DNA of 50,176 nt from Streptomyces silvae. GTDB lineage: Bacteria; Actinomycetota; Actinomycetes; Streptomycetales; Streptomycetaceae. The DNA lies in contig NZ_JAERUC010000064.1 in the NCBI RefSeq assembly GCF_016745505.1, positions 1-50,176 of the forward strand, in the 5' to 3' direction. Numbering within the stretch: position 1 is the first letter of the stretch; each line of letters opens with the position of its first letter. Shown here one piece after another: positions 6,499 to 14,713 of the stretch. The notes beneath the pieces are model-generated. The model did no database searches and was not told where the DNA came from. It saw only the letters and a list, made by a program, of their open reading frames with translations. Both the position numbers and the translations under genes were made by a program.

Positions 6499-8139
6499 TC
6501 AGGCTGCGGCCAGCTCCGAGCGGGTCGCACGGCGTGCCGCGGCGTGTGCGGGGTCCAGCGCCGGCACCGCCGCCAGGAGCTGCTTGGTGTACGGGTCCTG
6601 GGGCGAGCCGTACACCTCGTCGACGGCCCCCTGTTCGACGATCCGGCCCTGCCGCATCACCGCGACCCGGTCGCTGACCTGCCGTACGACGGCCAGGTCG
6701 TGGGCGATGAAGACGAGTCCGATGCCGAGCTCGCGCTGGAGCTCGCCGAGCAGGGCGATCACCTGGGCCTGGGTGGTGACGTCGAGCGCGGAGACCGGCT
6801 CGTCGCACACGATCAGCTTCGGTTCGGCGGCGAGCGCACGCGCGATGCCGATCCGCTGGCGCTGACCGCCGCTGAACTCGTGCGGGTAGCGCTCGTACCG
6901 GCTTCCGTCGAGCCCGACCCGTTCCAGCAGTTCACGCACCCGGTCGCGGATCCGGGTCTCGTCGCTCTCCCCCGCGGCCCTGAGCGGATCGGCCACCGAC
7001 TCGCCGATCGAGCGGCGCGGGTTGAGCGAGGCGACCGGGTCCTGGAAGACCATCTGGAGCTCGCGGCGGTGCGGGAGGAAGGCCTTCTCCGAGAAGGAGC
7101 CGATCTCCTCGCCGGCGTACCGGAGCCGGCCCGACGTCGGGTCGAGCAGCCGGACGAGCATGCGCCCGAGGGTCGTCTTGCCGCTGCCGCTCTCGCCCAC
7201 GATGCCCAGGGTCTCGCCGGCGTGGACGGTGAGCGAGACCCCGTCCACGGCGGTGACGCGGCGCGCGCCCCGGCCGAACTCACGCCGGAGGTCCACGGCT
7301 TCCAGGAGCGGTGCGGCGTCCGGGTCCGCGGCCCGCGGTCCGGGGACGGCCGCGCGCTTCTCGTCGATCCGGGGCACCGACGCCAGGAGCTCGCGGGTGT
7401 ACGGCTGCCGGGGGGCGCCCAGCACCTCGGCGACGGGGCCGCGCTCCACGGCGCGGCCGTGCTGCATCACCAGGACGTCGTCCACGCTCTCCGCCGCGAC
7501 GCCCACGTCATGGGTGACCAGCAGGAGCCCCATGCCCGTCTCGCGGCGCAGTTCGTGCAGCAGGTCCAGGATCTGGGCCTGCACGGTGACGTCGAGGGCG
7601 GTGGTCGGCTCGTCCGCGACGATCAGCCGGGGTTCGCAGGCCAGGGCCATCGCGATGAGCGCCCGCTGCCGCATCCCGCCGGAGAACTCGTGCGGCCGGG
7701 ACCGGGCGCGGCGGGCCGCGTCCGGGATGCCGACCCGGTCCAGGACCTCGACGGCCCTGGCCCGCGCCGCGCGCCGGGAGGCGGAGTTGTGCACCCGGTA
7801 CACCTCGGCGATCTGGTCGCCGACCGTGTAGTACGGGTCGAGTGAGGAGAGCGGGTCCTGGAAGACCATGGCGGCCTTCGCGCCCCGCAGCGCCCGCAGT
7901 TCGGCCTCGCCCGCCGTGCCGACGTCCGTGCCGGCGACCCGGACGGTCCCGGTGACCCGGGCGCCGGTGCCCCGGTGCAGCCCGAGCAGCGCGGAGGCGG
8001 ACGCGCTCTTGCCGGAGCCCGACTCGCCGACGACGCCGAGGGCGGCGCCCGCCTCCAGGGTGAAGGAGAGCCCGTCCACGGCGCGGACGGTGCCGAAGTC
8101 GATGGTGAGGTCCTCGACCTGGACCAGCGGTGTTGTCAT
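6499..8139 (-). CDS. Peptide/nickel-type ABC importer, fused double ATPase
   Basis: 546 residues containing two complete ATP-binding cassettes in tandem, equivalent to OppD plus OppF or DppD plus DppF in one chain. Each half has a Walker A (GESGSGKSASAS and GESGSGKTTLGR), a Q-loop (VFQDPLSSLDPY, VFQDPVASLNPR), an ABC signature (FSGGMRQR, FSGGQRQR) and a Walker B with Asp-Glu (LIVADEPTTALD, LIVCDEPVSALD). It powers import through the two permeases encoded upstream. The ATG start overlaps the stop of the first permease as ATGA. It is the last gene of a four-gene operon whose transcript begins with a putative cysteine leader peptide, so the cargo may be a sulfur-containing peptide or compound; that is inference. 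Confidence 0.95.
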   Translation of the reverse strand: MTTPLVQVEDLTIDFGTVRAVDGLSFTLEAGAALGVVGESGSGKSASASALLGLHRGTGARVTGTVRVAGTDVGTAGEAELRALRGAKAAMVFQDPLSSLDPYYTVGDQIAEVYRVHNSASRRAARARAVEVLDRVGIPDAARRARSRPHEFSGGMRQRALIAMALACEPRLIVADEPTTALDVTVQAQILDLLHELRRETGMGLLLVTHDVGVAAESVDDVLVMQHGRAVERGPVAEVLGAPRQPYTRELLASVPRIDEKRAAVPGPRAADPDAAPLLEAVDLRREFGRGARRVTAVDGVSLTVHAGETLGIVGESGSGKTTLGRMLVRLLDPTSGRLRYAGEEIGSFSEKAFLPHRRELQMVFQDPVASLNPRRSIGESVADPLRAAGESDETRIRDRVRELLERVGLDGSRYERYPHEFSGGQRQRIGIARALAAEPKLIVCDEPVSALDVTTQAQVIALLGELQRELGIGLVFIAHDLAVVRQVSDRVAVMRQGRIVEQGAVDEVYGSPQDPYTKQLLAAVPALDPAHAAARRATRSELAAA

Positions 8140-9125
8140 GACAGGACCACCCGTCGGTCGGCCAGCGCGTACAGGAGGTCCGCGACGGCATTGGCGAGCA
8201 CCACGAAGAACCCGGTCACCAGCACCATGCCGACGACCACGGGCAGGTCGACGACCTTGACCGCGTGCACCAGTTCGCGCCCGATGCCCGGGATCCCGAA
8301 GAGGGACTCGGTGAGGACGGCGCCGCCGAACATGGAGCCGAAGTCCAGGGCGCTGAGCGCGATCACCGGGGCGACCGCACCGCGCAGGGCGTGCCGCCGC
8401 ATGATGGCGGGCTCCCCGACGCCGTACGCGCGGAAGGTGCGCACATGGTCCTCGGCGAGCGTCTCCAGCATGGAGCTCCTGGTCAGCCGGGCGTATTTGG
8501 CCGACTCGATGAGCGCCAGGGACACCCAGGGCAGCAGGAGGCCCCAGGCCCACTGCTCGGGGTCCTCGGTGAAGGGCACGTACGTGGGCGAGGGCAGCCA
8601 CTGGAGCGTGGAGCAGAAGATGATGATGAGCAGCAGCCCGATGACGAAGACCGGGGTGGCGATGCCGGCCAGGGTCAGCCAGGTGAGGACCCGCTCGGTG
8701 ATCCGGCCGCGCCGCCACGCGGACAGCACGCCGGTGCCGACGCCGAGCAGGATCCACAGGGCGAACGCGCCGATGACGAGCGATCCGGTGACCGGCAGCT
8801 TCGTCAGGATCAGCTGCATGACCTGCTGGTCGCTCTGGTACGAGACCCCGAGGCAGGGGGCGGCGCAGTGCTCCACGCCCGTGCCGGTGGAGAAGTCCCG
8901 TCCGGCGACGATGCCCTGGAGGAAGTGCCAGTACTGCGTGTACACGGGGTCGTCGAGCCGGAGCTGCTCGGTGACCTGGGCGACCTGGGCGGGTGAGCAG
9001 CGTGGGCCGCAGGCGATCTGGGCGACGTCGCCGGGGGCCACGTAGAAGACCGCGTACAGGATGACGGTCAGGGAGAGCAGCACGAAGACGGCGCCGCCGA
9101 GGCGCCGCAGCAGGAATCCGGTCAC
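8136..9125 (-). CDS. ABC importer permease, DppB/OppB type
   Basis: 329 residues. It begins TGFLLRRLGGAVFVLLSLTVILYAVFYVAPGD, the usual first transmembrane helix of DppB/OppB permeases. Five further helices surround the binding-protein-dependent transport domain with the EAA-like loop (DHVRTFRAYGVGEPAIMRRHALRGAVAPVIA). The extracytoplasmic loop near residue 50-110 carries CGPRCSPAQV and CAAPCLG, two cysteine pairs that could form disulfides. The GTG start overlaps the stop of the second permease as GTGA, so the three transport genes are tightly coupled. With the DppC-like protein it forms the membrane channel. Confidence 0.95.
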   Translation of the reverse strand: MTGFLLRRLGGAVFVLLSLTVILYAVFYVAPGDVAQIACGPRCSPAQVAQVTEQLRLDDPVYTQYWHFLQGIVAGRDFSTGTGVEHCAAPCLGVSYQSDQQVMQLILTKLPVTGSLVIGAFALWILLGVGTGVLSAWRRGRITERVLTWLTLAGIATPVFVIGLLLIIIFCSTLQWLPSPTYVPFTEDPEQWAWGLLLPWVSLALIESAKYARLTRSSMLETLAEDHVRTFRAYGVGEPAIMRRHALRGAVAPVIALSALDFGSMFGGAVLTESLFGIPGIGRELVHAVKVVDLPVVVGMVLVTGFFVVLANAVADLLYALADRRVVLS

Positions 9126-10129
9126 GACGCCCGCTCCTTCGTACGTTCCCCGCGCTCCTCGCGTCCGGTGCCGATCCGCAGCCGGGAGGCGGCCCGCGGG
9201 TCGAGTGCCGTGCGGACGCCCTCGCCGAGGACGGTCAGCGAGAGCACGGTGACGAAGAGCAGCCCGGCGGGGATGAGGAGGTAGGTGGGGGCCGACTGGT
9301 ACCAGGTGTCGGCCTCGGTGAGCATCTGTCCCCAGGACGGTGTGGGCGGTTTGATGCCGACGCCGAGGAAGGACAGGGCCGCCTCCACGGTGATGTTGAC
9401 GGGGAAGAGCAGCGCGGCGTACGTGATGACGGGCGCGGCCAGCGAGGGCAGCAGTTCGCGCCGGGCGATGCTCCACCGTCCGCGGCCGGCGAGCCGGGCC
9501 GCGGAGACGAAGTCGAGGGACTTCAGGGCGAGTGCCTGGGCCCGGACGATCTTCGAGGTGCCCGCCCAGTTGATGCCGCCGATGACCAGCGCGATCAGGA
9601 CGGGCCGGGGGAAGGAGGGCGGCACGATCGCCAGCAGGGCGAGGGCGATGACCATGAGGGGCAGGGCCACGTTGATGTCGGTGATCCTGCTGAGGACCTG
9701 GTCGATCCAGCGGTTGCCGAGGGCGGCCGCCAGTCCCACGACCAGGCCGATGGCGACCTGGAGGACGGTGGCGGCGACGGCGACGCCGAGCGAGACCCTC
9801 GCTCCGTACACGACGCGGGCGAAGAGGTCGCGCCCCGTCTGCGGTTCGACGCCGAACCAGTGGTCGGCGCTGATGCCGCCGAAGGAGCCGATGGGTACCC
9901 CGCCGGCCGCCGAGTCGACGAGGTCGGGGTGGTAGGTGTCGGGGTCCTGGCCGGCGAGCGCGGCGAGCAGCGGCGCCGCGAGGGCGGCCAGGAGGAGCAG
10001 GAGGACCACGGCGGCGGCGACCGCGGCCGCGCGCTGTGCGCGCAGCCGCAGCCAGAACTGCCGGGCCCCCGAGGCGGGGGCGGCGACCGGCGCCGCTCCC
10101 GCCTCCTGGACCAGAAGTGCTTCCGACAT
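9122..10129 (-). CDS. ABC importer permease, DppC/OppC type
   Basis: 335 residues. After a short Ala-rich N terminus come the OppC-type first helix (AAAVAAAVVLLLLLAALAAPLLAALAG, with the PDTYHPD segment after it), the HWFGVEPQTGRDLFARVVYGARVSL motif diagnostic of DppC permeases, and the cytoplasmic coupling loop VSAARLAGRGRWSIARRELLPSLAAPV that docks on the ATPase. The C terminus (GEGVRTALDPR) matches the family end. It starts 2 bp after the substrate-binding protein gene stop, consistent with one transcript. Substrate specificity is set by the binding protein, not by this subunit. Confidence 0.95.
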   Translation of the reverse strand: MSEALLVQEAGAAPVAAPASGARQFWLRLRAQRAAAVAAAVVLLLLLAALAAPLLAALAGQDPDTYHPDLVDSAAGGVPIGSFGGISADHWFGVEPQTGRDLFARVVYGARVSLGVAVAATVLQVAIGLVVGLAAALGNRWIDQVLSRITDINVALPLMVIALALLAIVPPSFPRPVLIALVIGGINWAGTSKIVRAQALALKSLDFVSAARLAGRGRWSIARRELLPSLAAPVITYAALLFPVNITVEAALSFLGVGIKPPTPSWGQMLTEADTWYQSAPTYLLIPAGLLFVTVLSLTVLGEGVRTALDPRAASRLRIGTGREERGERTKERAS

Positions 10130-10131
10130 GG

Positions 10132-11871
10132 TTACTTGACCGCGGCCTGCGAGATGTCGAGCACGCCGGTCCAGTCGCTGATGACCACGTTCTTCACGTC
10201 CTGGCCGAAGAGCCGCTTGTAGACCGGGTGGAAGAGCGGCACCGTCAGCGCCTGCTCACCGATCTTCTTGTCGAGCGCGCCCCAGCGCGTGGCGGCGGCG
10301 TCCAGGTCGGTGAGCTTGTTGATCTCGTCGATCTCCTTGTTGACCGACGCGTCGTTCAGGAAGCCGGTGTTGAAGTTGGCACCGTCCTTCACGATCTGTC
10401 GGCCGTCGAAGATCGGCGCGAGGAACGGGCCGCCGGAGGGCCAGTCGGCTCCCCAGTGGGCGAGGAAGAAGCCGGGCTCCTTGGACGCGCTGTGGATGGT
10501 GTCGGAGTAGTCGTTGCTCTCCAGGCCCTTGAGCTCGACGGTGATCCCGGCCTTCTTGAGCGCGGCCTGGAGCGCCGTGGCGATCTCCGGGCTGGTCTCG
10601 AAGTCCTTGTCGTTGGAGTGCGTGAGGGTGACCTTCAGGCCCTTGGGGTAACCGGCCTCCTTCAGCAGCTCCTTGGCCTTGGAGGCGTTGCCGGTCCCGC
10701 CCGCCGGGAAGTGGTCGTACGGGGTGTAGCCGAAGGACTTCTGGTTCGGCAGGTAGGTGGTGGCGGGCTCGGCGAGCGAGGAGCCGCCGGCCGCGTTGAT
10801 CACGGAGGAGCGGTCGACGGCGTACGAGATCGCCTGGCGCACCTTGGGGTTGTCGAACGGCTTCACCTTCGGGTTGAAGGCGATGTAGTTCGTGTAGCCG
10901 AAGTGGCCGGTGCCGACGCGGGCGGCGAGCTTCTTGTCACCGGAGACCTTGGCGAGCTCGGCCGGGCCGAGGTTGGTGTCGGTCGTGACGGCGGCCGCGT
11001 CGACGCCCTGCGAGGCGGAGAGCCGCTGGTTGATGACGGCGGAGTCCAGGCCGGAGCGTACGTCGATCTTGTCCGGGTAGGCCTTGCGCTCCTCGTCGGT
11101 CTCCGCCGACCAGTGCTCGTTGCGCTCCAGGACGAGCCGCTCGCCGTCGTTCTCGTTCGTGACGACCTTGTACGGCCCGGAGGAGACGGGGTGCTCCTCG
11201 TACTTGGTGCCCGTGTCCTTGGCCTTCGGCACCGGGGTCGTCTGGGTCTGGGTGGCGAGGAAGGGGAATTCGCCCTCGGGCTTGTTCAGGTGGAAGACGA
11301 TGGTCTTGTCGTCCGGCACCTCGATCGACGCGAGGCCCTTCTTGTCCTTGTACGGGCCCTGGTAGTCGGCCCCGCCGATCAGCCAGTCGCGCAGGTAGGG
11401 CGCTCCGCCGGACAGCTCGGCGGCGAAGGACCGCTCGATGCCGTACTTGATGTCCGCGCTGGTGATCGCGGTGCCGTCCTCGTACTTCAGCCCGTCCTTG
11501 AGGGTGTACGTCCAGACGGTGGCGTTCTTGCTGGGCGTGCCCAGGTCCGTGGCGAGGTCGGGGACGACCTCGGCGCCCGCCGCACCGTTCTCACGGTTGC
11601 GGGTGGTGAGCGTACGGAAGACCAGCGAGGGGACGTTGCCGCCGCCGGAGGTGTAGAGCCGCGCCGGGTCGAAGTCCTCCTGCGGGTTGCTGTTGAGGAC
11701 CGTGAGGGTGCCGCCCTTCTGCGGCTTGCCCGAGGTGCCGGAGCCGCCGCTTCCCCCGTCGGCGTCGTCCGAGCTCTTGGGGCCGGCGCAGGCCGCGAGA
11801 CCGGCGACCAGGGCGAGGCTGACGGCGGCGGCGGTTGCCACACGGCGCGATATGACGGACGGCTGACTCAT
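10132..11871 (-). CDS. Peptide/nickel-type solute-binding lipoprotein (SBP_bac_5)
   Basis: 579 residues. The N terminus is a lipoprotein signal: RRVATAAAVSLALVAGLAAC with the modified Cys at about 28, followed by a Gly/Ser/Asp linker. The mature part has the cluster-C family landmarks: GGTLTVLNSNPQEDFDPARLY, VVPDLATDL, WTYTLKDGLKYEDGTAITSADIKYGIERSF, GPYKV, and VRQAISYAVDRSSVI. It captures substrate outside the membrane for the DppB/DppC/ATPase importer encoded downstream. Translation starts at an ATG with GAGAGG about 10 nt upstream, after a leader of about 300 nt that contains a short Cys-ending ORF and several possible hairpins, so expression is probably attenuated. The ligand is unknown. 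Confidence 0.95.
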   Translation of the reverse strand: MSQPSVISRRVATAAAVSLALVAGLAACAGPKSSDDADGGSGGSGTSGKPQKGGTLTVLNSNPQEDFDPARLYTSGGGNVPSLVFRTLTTRNRENGAAGAEVVPDLATDLGTPSKNATVWTYTLKDGLKYEDGTAITSADIKYGIERSFAAELSGGAPYLRDWLIGGADYQGPYKDKKGLASIEVPDDKTIVFHLNKPEGEFPFLATQTQTTPVPKAKDTGTKYEEHPVSSGPYKVVTNENDGERLVLERNEHWSAETDEERKAYPDKIDVRSGLDSAVINQRLSASQGVDAAAVTTDTNLGPAELAKVSGDKKLAARVGTGHFGYTNYIAFNPKVKPFDNPKVRQAISYAVDRSSVINAAGGSSLAEPATTYLPNQKSFGYTPYDHFPAGGTGNASKAKELLKEAGYPKGLKVTLTHSNDKDFETSPEIATALQAALKKAGITVELKGLESNDYSDTIHSASKEPGFFLAHWGADWPSGGPFLAPIFDGRQIVKDGANFNTGFLNDASVNKEIDEINKLTDLDAAATRWGALDKKIGEQALTVPLFHPVYKRLFGQDVKNVVISDWTGVLDISQAAVK

Positions 11872-12080
11872 CGGAAGATGACCTCTCGGTGTGCTGCGGC
11901 GGGAAGAGACGGGACGGGATGTCCGCGGCGGCGCAGCGGGTCCCGCCCCGCTGAGGGGAGAGGGACCGGATACCGGAATGCCGCGCCTGCGGACGGAGTA
12001 CGCCCGGGCGCGGCAGAGATGGGGCCGAGGAGCCCGGAAAGAGGGGCTCGTCAGGGTGCCGACGCGCGCTCGAGCAGGCG
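11872..12080 (-). promoter_or_regulatory. Structured leader between uORF and binding-protein gene
   Basis: About 209 nt of untranslated RNA separates the leader-peptide stop from the binding-protein ATG. On the minus strand it holds several inverted repeats: GAGCCC/GGGCTC around 12010-12035, GCCGCGCC/GGCGCGGC around 11980-12015, and AGCGGG/CCCGCT near 11930-11950. Alternative pairing of these is what an attenuator would need, but no T-rich intrinsic terminator is evident, so control could act on translation or through Rho. Confidence 0.4.
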
Positions 12081-12176
12081 TCAGCGACAGAGAATGTCGG
12101 CTACGCAGTGCCCGGCCACGCCGAGGAGCGCCAGCTCAAGGGCGGCGCGCTCGGAGGATGCGGGGCTGCGTGACAT
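12081..12176 (-). CDS. Putative cysteine-responsive leader peptide (31 aa)
   Basis: A 32-codon frame ends in the residues AGHCVADILCR before TGA, with two Cys codons in its last eight. Streptomyces and related actinomycetes carry short leader peptides ending in a similar LCR sequence upstream of sulfur-assimilation genes, where scarcity of charged Cys-tRNA is thought to stall the ribosome. The ATG lies 7 nt after a GATATT -10 hexamer, so the message is probably leaderless and starts at this codon. A later in-frame GTG (residue 20) is an alternative start giving a shorter peptide. It precedes the peptide-type ABC operon by 209 nt. The peptide-encoding potential is seen directly; cysteine control is inferred. 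Confidence 0.6.
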   Translation of the reverse strand: MSRSPASSERAALELALLGVAGHCVADILCR

Positions 12177-12183
12177 GCGGAGA

Positions 12184-12212
12184 AATATCTACGACCCCTC
12201 TCCCGATGTCAA
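12184..12212 (-). promoter_or_regulatory. Sigma70/HrdB-type promoter of the ABC importer operon
   Basis: On the minus strand, a perfect TTGACA -35 (12207-12212) is followed by a 17-bp spacer and GATATT (12184-12189, four of six matches to TATAAT). The predicted transcription start falls at or next to the leader-peptide ATG at 12176. Confidence 0.65.
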
Positions 12213-12264
12213 CGCGCACTGAGACGGCCGTCCCGCCATCCGGACAGGACGGTCCGACCGCGGC

Positions 12265-13629
12265 TCAACTTCCCGGATACACCCAGGGGTTGGGGCGGCA
12301 CTTGATGCCGTCCAGGTCCAGGGTCTTGGTCTGCTGCTGCATCACGGGCGCCAGGGCGCCGGGGGTGCGGCAGCTCACATGGTTGTGGCCCAGCCGGTGG
12401 CCGACCTCATGGTTGATCAGCATCTGACGGTAGGGCAGAAGCTTGTCCGGCCCGAAGGTCGAGGCGCCCTGCGCCCAGCGGTAGGCGTTGATCATCACGC
12501 GGTCGGTGGCGGCGGAGTCGCAGGAGACGTTGTCCTCGGTGGTGTCCAGGCCCGACTTCTCGCACCACTCCGCCGTGGTCCCCGGACTCGCGAGGGTGAT
12601 CACGAAATCGGGCTGCCCGGAGGAGATCCGCTCGAAGGTCATGGCGCCGTTGTGCGCCCAGCTGCGGTCGTCGTTCAGCGTCTTCTGCACGGCTTCGGCG
12701 AAGAGTCCGGCGTCGAGGCCGAGCCCCTTCTCCACATCGATGCGGTACCGGTGCTTGGTCCCCTTGCCCGGAGCCTTCGCCAGCCCCGCCACCGCCTCGA
12801 ACGCTCCGGACCCCTTCAGGTCCGCGGCCAGCGGGAAGGGGGTGGCCATCTTCTGCGCGTACGACAGGGGCTTGACCTGCTCGCGCGACTTCGCCTCGGG
12901 AGTGGACCGGTCCACCGAGCGGGAGGCGTCCCCGGAGTCCTGGCGGTCGACGCCGGTGGAGGACGGACCGTCCGTGGTGCTCCCGGAGTCCTGCGCCACC
13001 TGACCGGCCACCACGACGGCGAGCACCGTGGTCACGGCGGCGGCGGCGATTCCGGTGAACACGCGGCCCTTGCCCCCCTTGGCACCCTGGGTCTCCGCAC
13101 CGTCCGGGGTGTCGGGGCCGCCGGGCTCCATGGAGGTGGCCGCGGCGCTCTCGCCGGTCTCGGGCTCCTCCGGCCGGAGCGGGGGCGCGGGGCGTGAGGG
13201 CGCGGTGTCGAACGCCTCCAGGAACTCCTTGCGCGGGCCCGGTATCAGCGTGGCGCTGCCGGTCTGCGGCCCGGCCGTGGGGCGCCGTCCGGCCGCCTGC
13301 TGGGCGGCCTGCTGCCGCGCCACGGCGGCCTGCCTGGCGCGGAAGAGCTCCTGGGCGCCCGGCCCGTCCGGGTCGCGCCGGCTGTCGTACTGCGGCTGCG
13401 GTCCCGTGCCCCAGCCACCGCCCGGCTCGCGCTGCTCGGGGTGGCCGCCGCGCACCTGCGGGGCGTCGTGGAACGGGGTGCGGCCGTCCCGCGGAGGAGG
13501 CGGCGCGGGGGCTTCCCGCCCGCGCCTGCCGGTGCCGCGCTCCACACCGGTGCCGGTGCCGGTACCGGTGCCCGGGGTCCCGGTCTCGCGCCGGGTGACC
13601 CCGGGGCCCTTTCGACTGTGTCGTCCCAC
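12265..13629 (-). CDS. DUF3152 protein, membrane-anchored metzincin-like
   Basis: 454 residues. The N-terminal 250 are Pro/Gly/Arg-rich and cytoplasmic, including Gly-Thr repeats (13541-13575), followed by one transmembrane helix (GIAAAAVTTVLAVVVAG). The extracellular C-terminal domain ends with HEVGHRLGHNH at about residue 407, which matches the metzincin zinc motif HExxHxxGxxH. A downstream PVMQQ supplies a plausible Met-turn, and Cys pairs around it could form disulfides. I infer a zinc metallopeptidase fold; the family itself is only annotated as DUF3152, and the M. tuberculosis counterpart is Rv3207c. The start is the GTG at 13629 (VGRHSRKGP, the usual N terminus), 8 bp after the alpha/beta-hydrolase stop; larger upstream in-frame extension lies inside that gene and is rejected. 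Confidence 0.88.
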   Translation of the reverse strand: MGRHSRKGPGVTRRETGTPGTGTGTGTGVERGTGRRGREAPAPPPPRDGRTPFHDAPQVRGGHPEQREPGGGWGTGPQPQYDSRRDPDGPGAQELFRARQAAVARQQAAQQAAGRRPTAGPQTGSATLIPGPRKEFLEAFDTAPSRPAPPLRPEEPETGESAAATSMEPGGPDTPDGAETQGAKGGKGRVFTGIAAAAVTTVLAVVVAGQVAQDSGSTTDGPSSTGVDRQDSGDASRSVDRSTPEAKSREQVKPLSYAQKMATPFPLAADLKGSGAFEAVAGLAKAPGKGTKHRYRIDVEKGLGLDAGLFAEAVQKTLNDDRSWAHNGAMTFERISSGQPDFVITLASPGTTAEWCEKSGLDTTEDNVSCDSAATDRVMINAYRWAQGASTFGPDKLLPYRQMLINHEVGHRLGHNHVSCRTPGALAPVMQQQTKTLDLDGIKCRPNPWVYPGS

Positions 13630-13637
13630 GCCCCGGA

Positions 13638-14603
13638 TCAGCTCCCGCCGCGTTCGTCGAGCAGTTCCCGGAAGGCCTGGGCGACCGCCTCCGGGTACTC
13701 CATCATCGCCACGTGCCCCGCGTCGGGCAGTGTCAGAAGGCGCGAGTCGCGGAAGGCCGCGGACGCCTTGCGTGCCATCCGGTACGAGACCAGCTGGTCC
13801 CGTCCGCCGTACACCAGGAGGGTCGGTGCGAGCACCCTCTCGGCCTGGCGCCACAGCCCGTGCTGTCCTCCCAGCGTGTAGGCATCGACGATGCCCCGCG
13901 CCGAGCGTGTCATGGCGTCCCAGAAGTACGGCAGTTCAAGCCGGCGCTCCATCTCGGCCACCGCATGGCGGAAGGCTTCGTCGGAGATACGTGCCGGATC
14001 GCCGTAACAGAGTGCCATGGCGCCACGGGTGCGCTGTTCCGCGGTCCAGTCCCGGGTGAGCCGGGCGAACAGGGTTGCGACGCCCGGGAGTGCGAGCAGG
14101 GCGGTCGGCACGGCGGGCCGCTGCACCCTGATCTCGGGCAGAGCCGGGGAGATCAGGGTCAGGGTGCGCACCAGATCGGGCCGGGCGGCCGCGACCCGGG
14201 TGGCAACGGCGCCGCCCAAAGAGTTACCGAAAAGGTGAACGGGCCCCCGGCCGCCCGCGTCCAGCAGCCGGATCACCGCACGGGCGTGGCCGGTCAGGGA
14301 GTAGTTGCCGTCGTCCGGCGGCGGGGAGTCCCCGAAGCCGGGCAGGTCGACGGCCTCGCTGTCGAGCGTGTCCGCCAGCAGCGGCATCAGGGCCGACCAG
14401 TTCTGGGAGGAGCCGCCCAGGCCGTGGACGAGGAGGGCGGGCTCCGCCCCCTCCGCCTCCGCCGGGCGGGAACGGACGGTCAGGGTGAGGCCGGCCAGCG
14501 TGACGGAGCGCAGCTTCTCCCCCTCCGCGACCCGGACGGCACTGACCGTGGGCGCCACCGCGGCAGCGGCGGCTTGGATACCGGGCAGCTCGGTCGAAGA
14601 CAT
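13638..14603 (-). CDS. Alpha/beta-fold hydrolase
   Basis: 321 residues. It has the alpha/beta-hydrolase order: an HG oxyanion segment (PALLVHGLGGSSQNWSALMPLL), the nucleophile elbow GNSLGG with Ser about 147, the acid in LLVYGGRDQLVSY, and the catalytic His in LPDAGHVAMMEYPEAV. Substrate cannot be told from sequence; the family includes esterases, lipases and epoxide hydrolases. It is cytoplasmic (no signal peptide) and precedes the DUF3152 gene with an 8-bp gap, so they form an operon. A TAACAT hexamer (14610-14615) ends 6 nt before the ATG, with no ribosome site between, suggesting a leaderless transcript. Confidence 0.92.
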   Translation of the reverse strand: MSSTELPGIQAAAAAVAPTVSAVRVAEGEKLRSVTLAGLTLTVRSRPAEAEGAEPALLVHGLGGSSQNWSALMPLLADTLDSEAVDLPGFGDSPPPDDGNYSLTGHARAVIRLLDAGGRGPVHLFGNSLGGAVATRVAAARPDLVRTLTLISPALPEIRVQRPAVPTALLALPGVATLFARLTRDWTAEQRTRGAMALCYGDPARISDEAFRHAVAEMERRLELPYFWDAMTRSARGIVDAYTLGGQHGLWRQAERVLAPTLLVYGGRDQLVSYRMARKASAAFRDSRLLTLPDAGHVAMMEYPEAVAQAFRELLDERGGS

Positions 14604-14713
14604 GCGGCAATGTTACGAGACGATCACGCGGTGGTTCATGTGTTCGCGGTCACAGGCCGCATAGCGTCCCCCGTGGGTTGCTCCTAGGCTGCAAGGGAAG
14701 GAAGGGAGCCACC

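Noticed and set aside
4453..7845. 1130-codon plus-strand frame
   Set aside because: Antisense to the PelF-like and ABC ATPase genes, whose motifs are intact. Long antisense frames are expected at this GC content.
8140..8757. N-terminal extension of the ABC ATPase
   Set aside because: The extra 206 residues are low-complexity and overlap the permease frame. The ATG at 8139 in an ATGA overlap is the natural start.
12131..12165. Riboswitch for S-adenosylmethionine before the ABC operon
   Set aside because: The Cys-ending ORF and the lack of a SAM-box core point to a leader peptide, not a riboswitch.
13541..13575. Microsatellite-driven phase variation in the DUF3152 gene
   Set aside because: The GGTGCC-like repeat is imperfect and in-frame (Gly-Thr run), so it would not switch expression.
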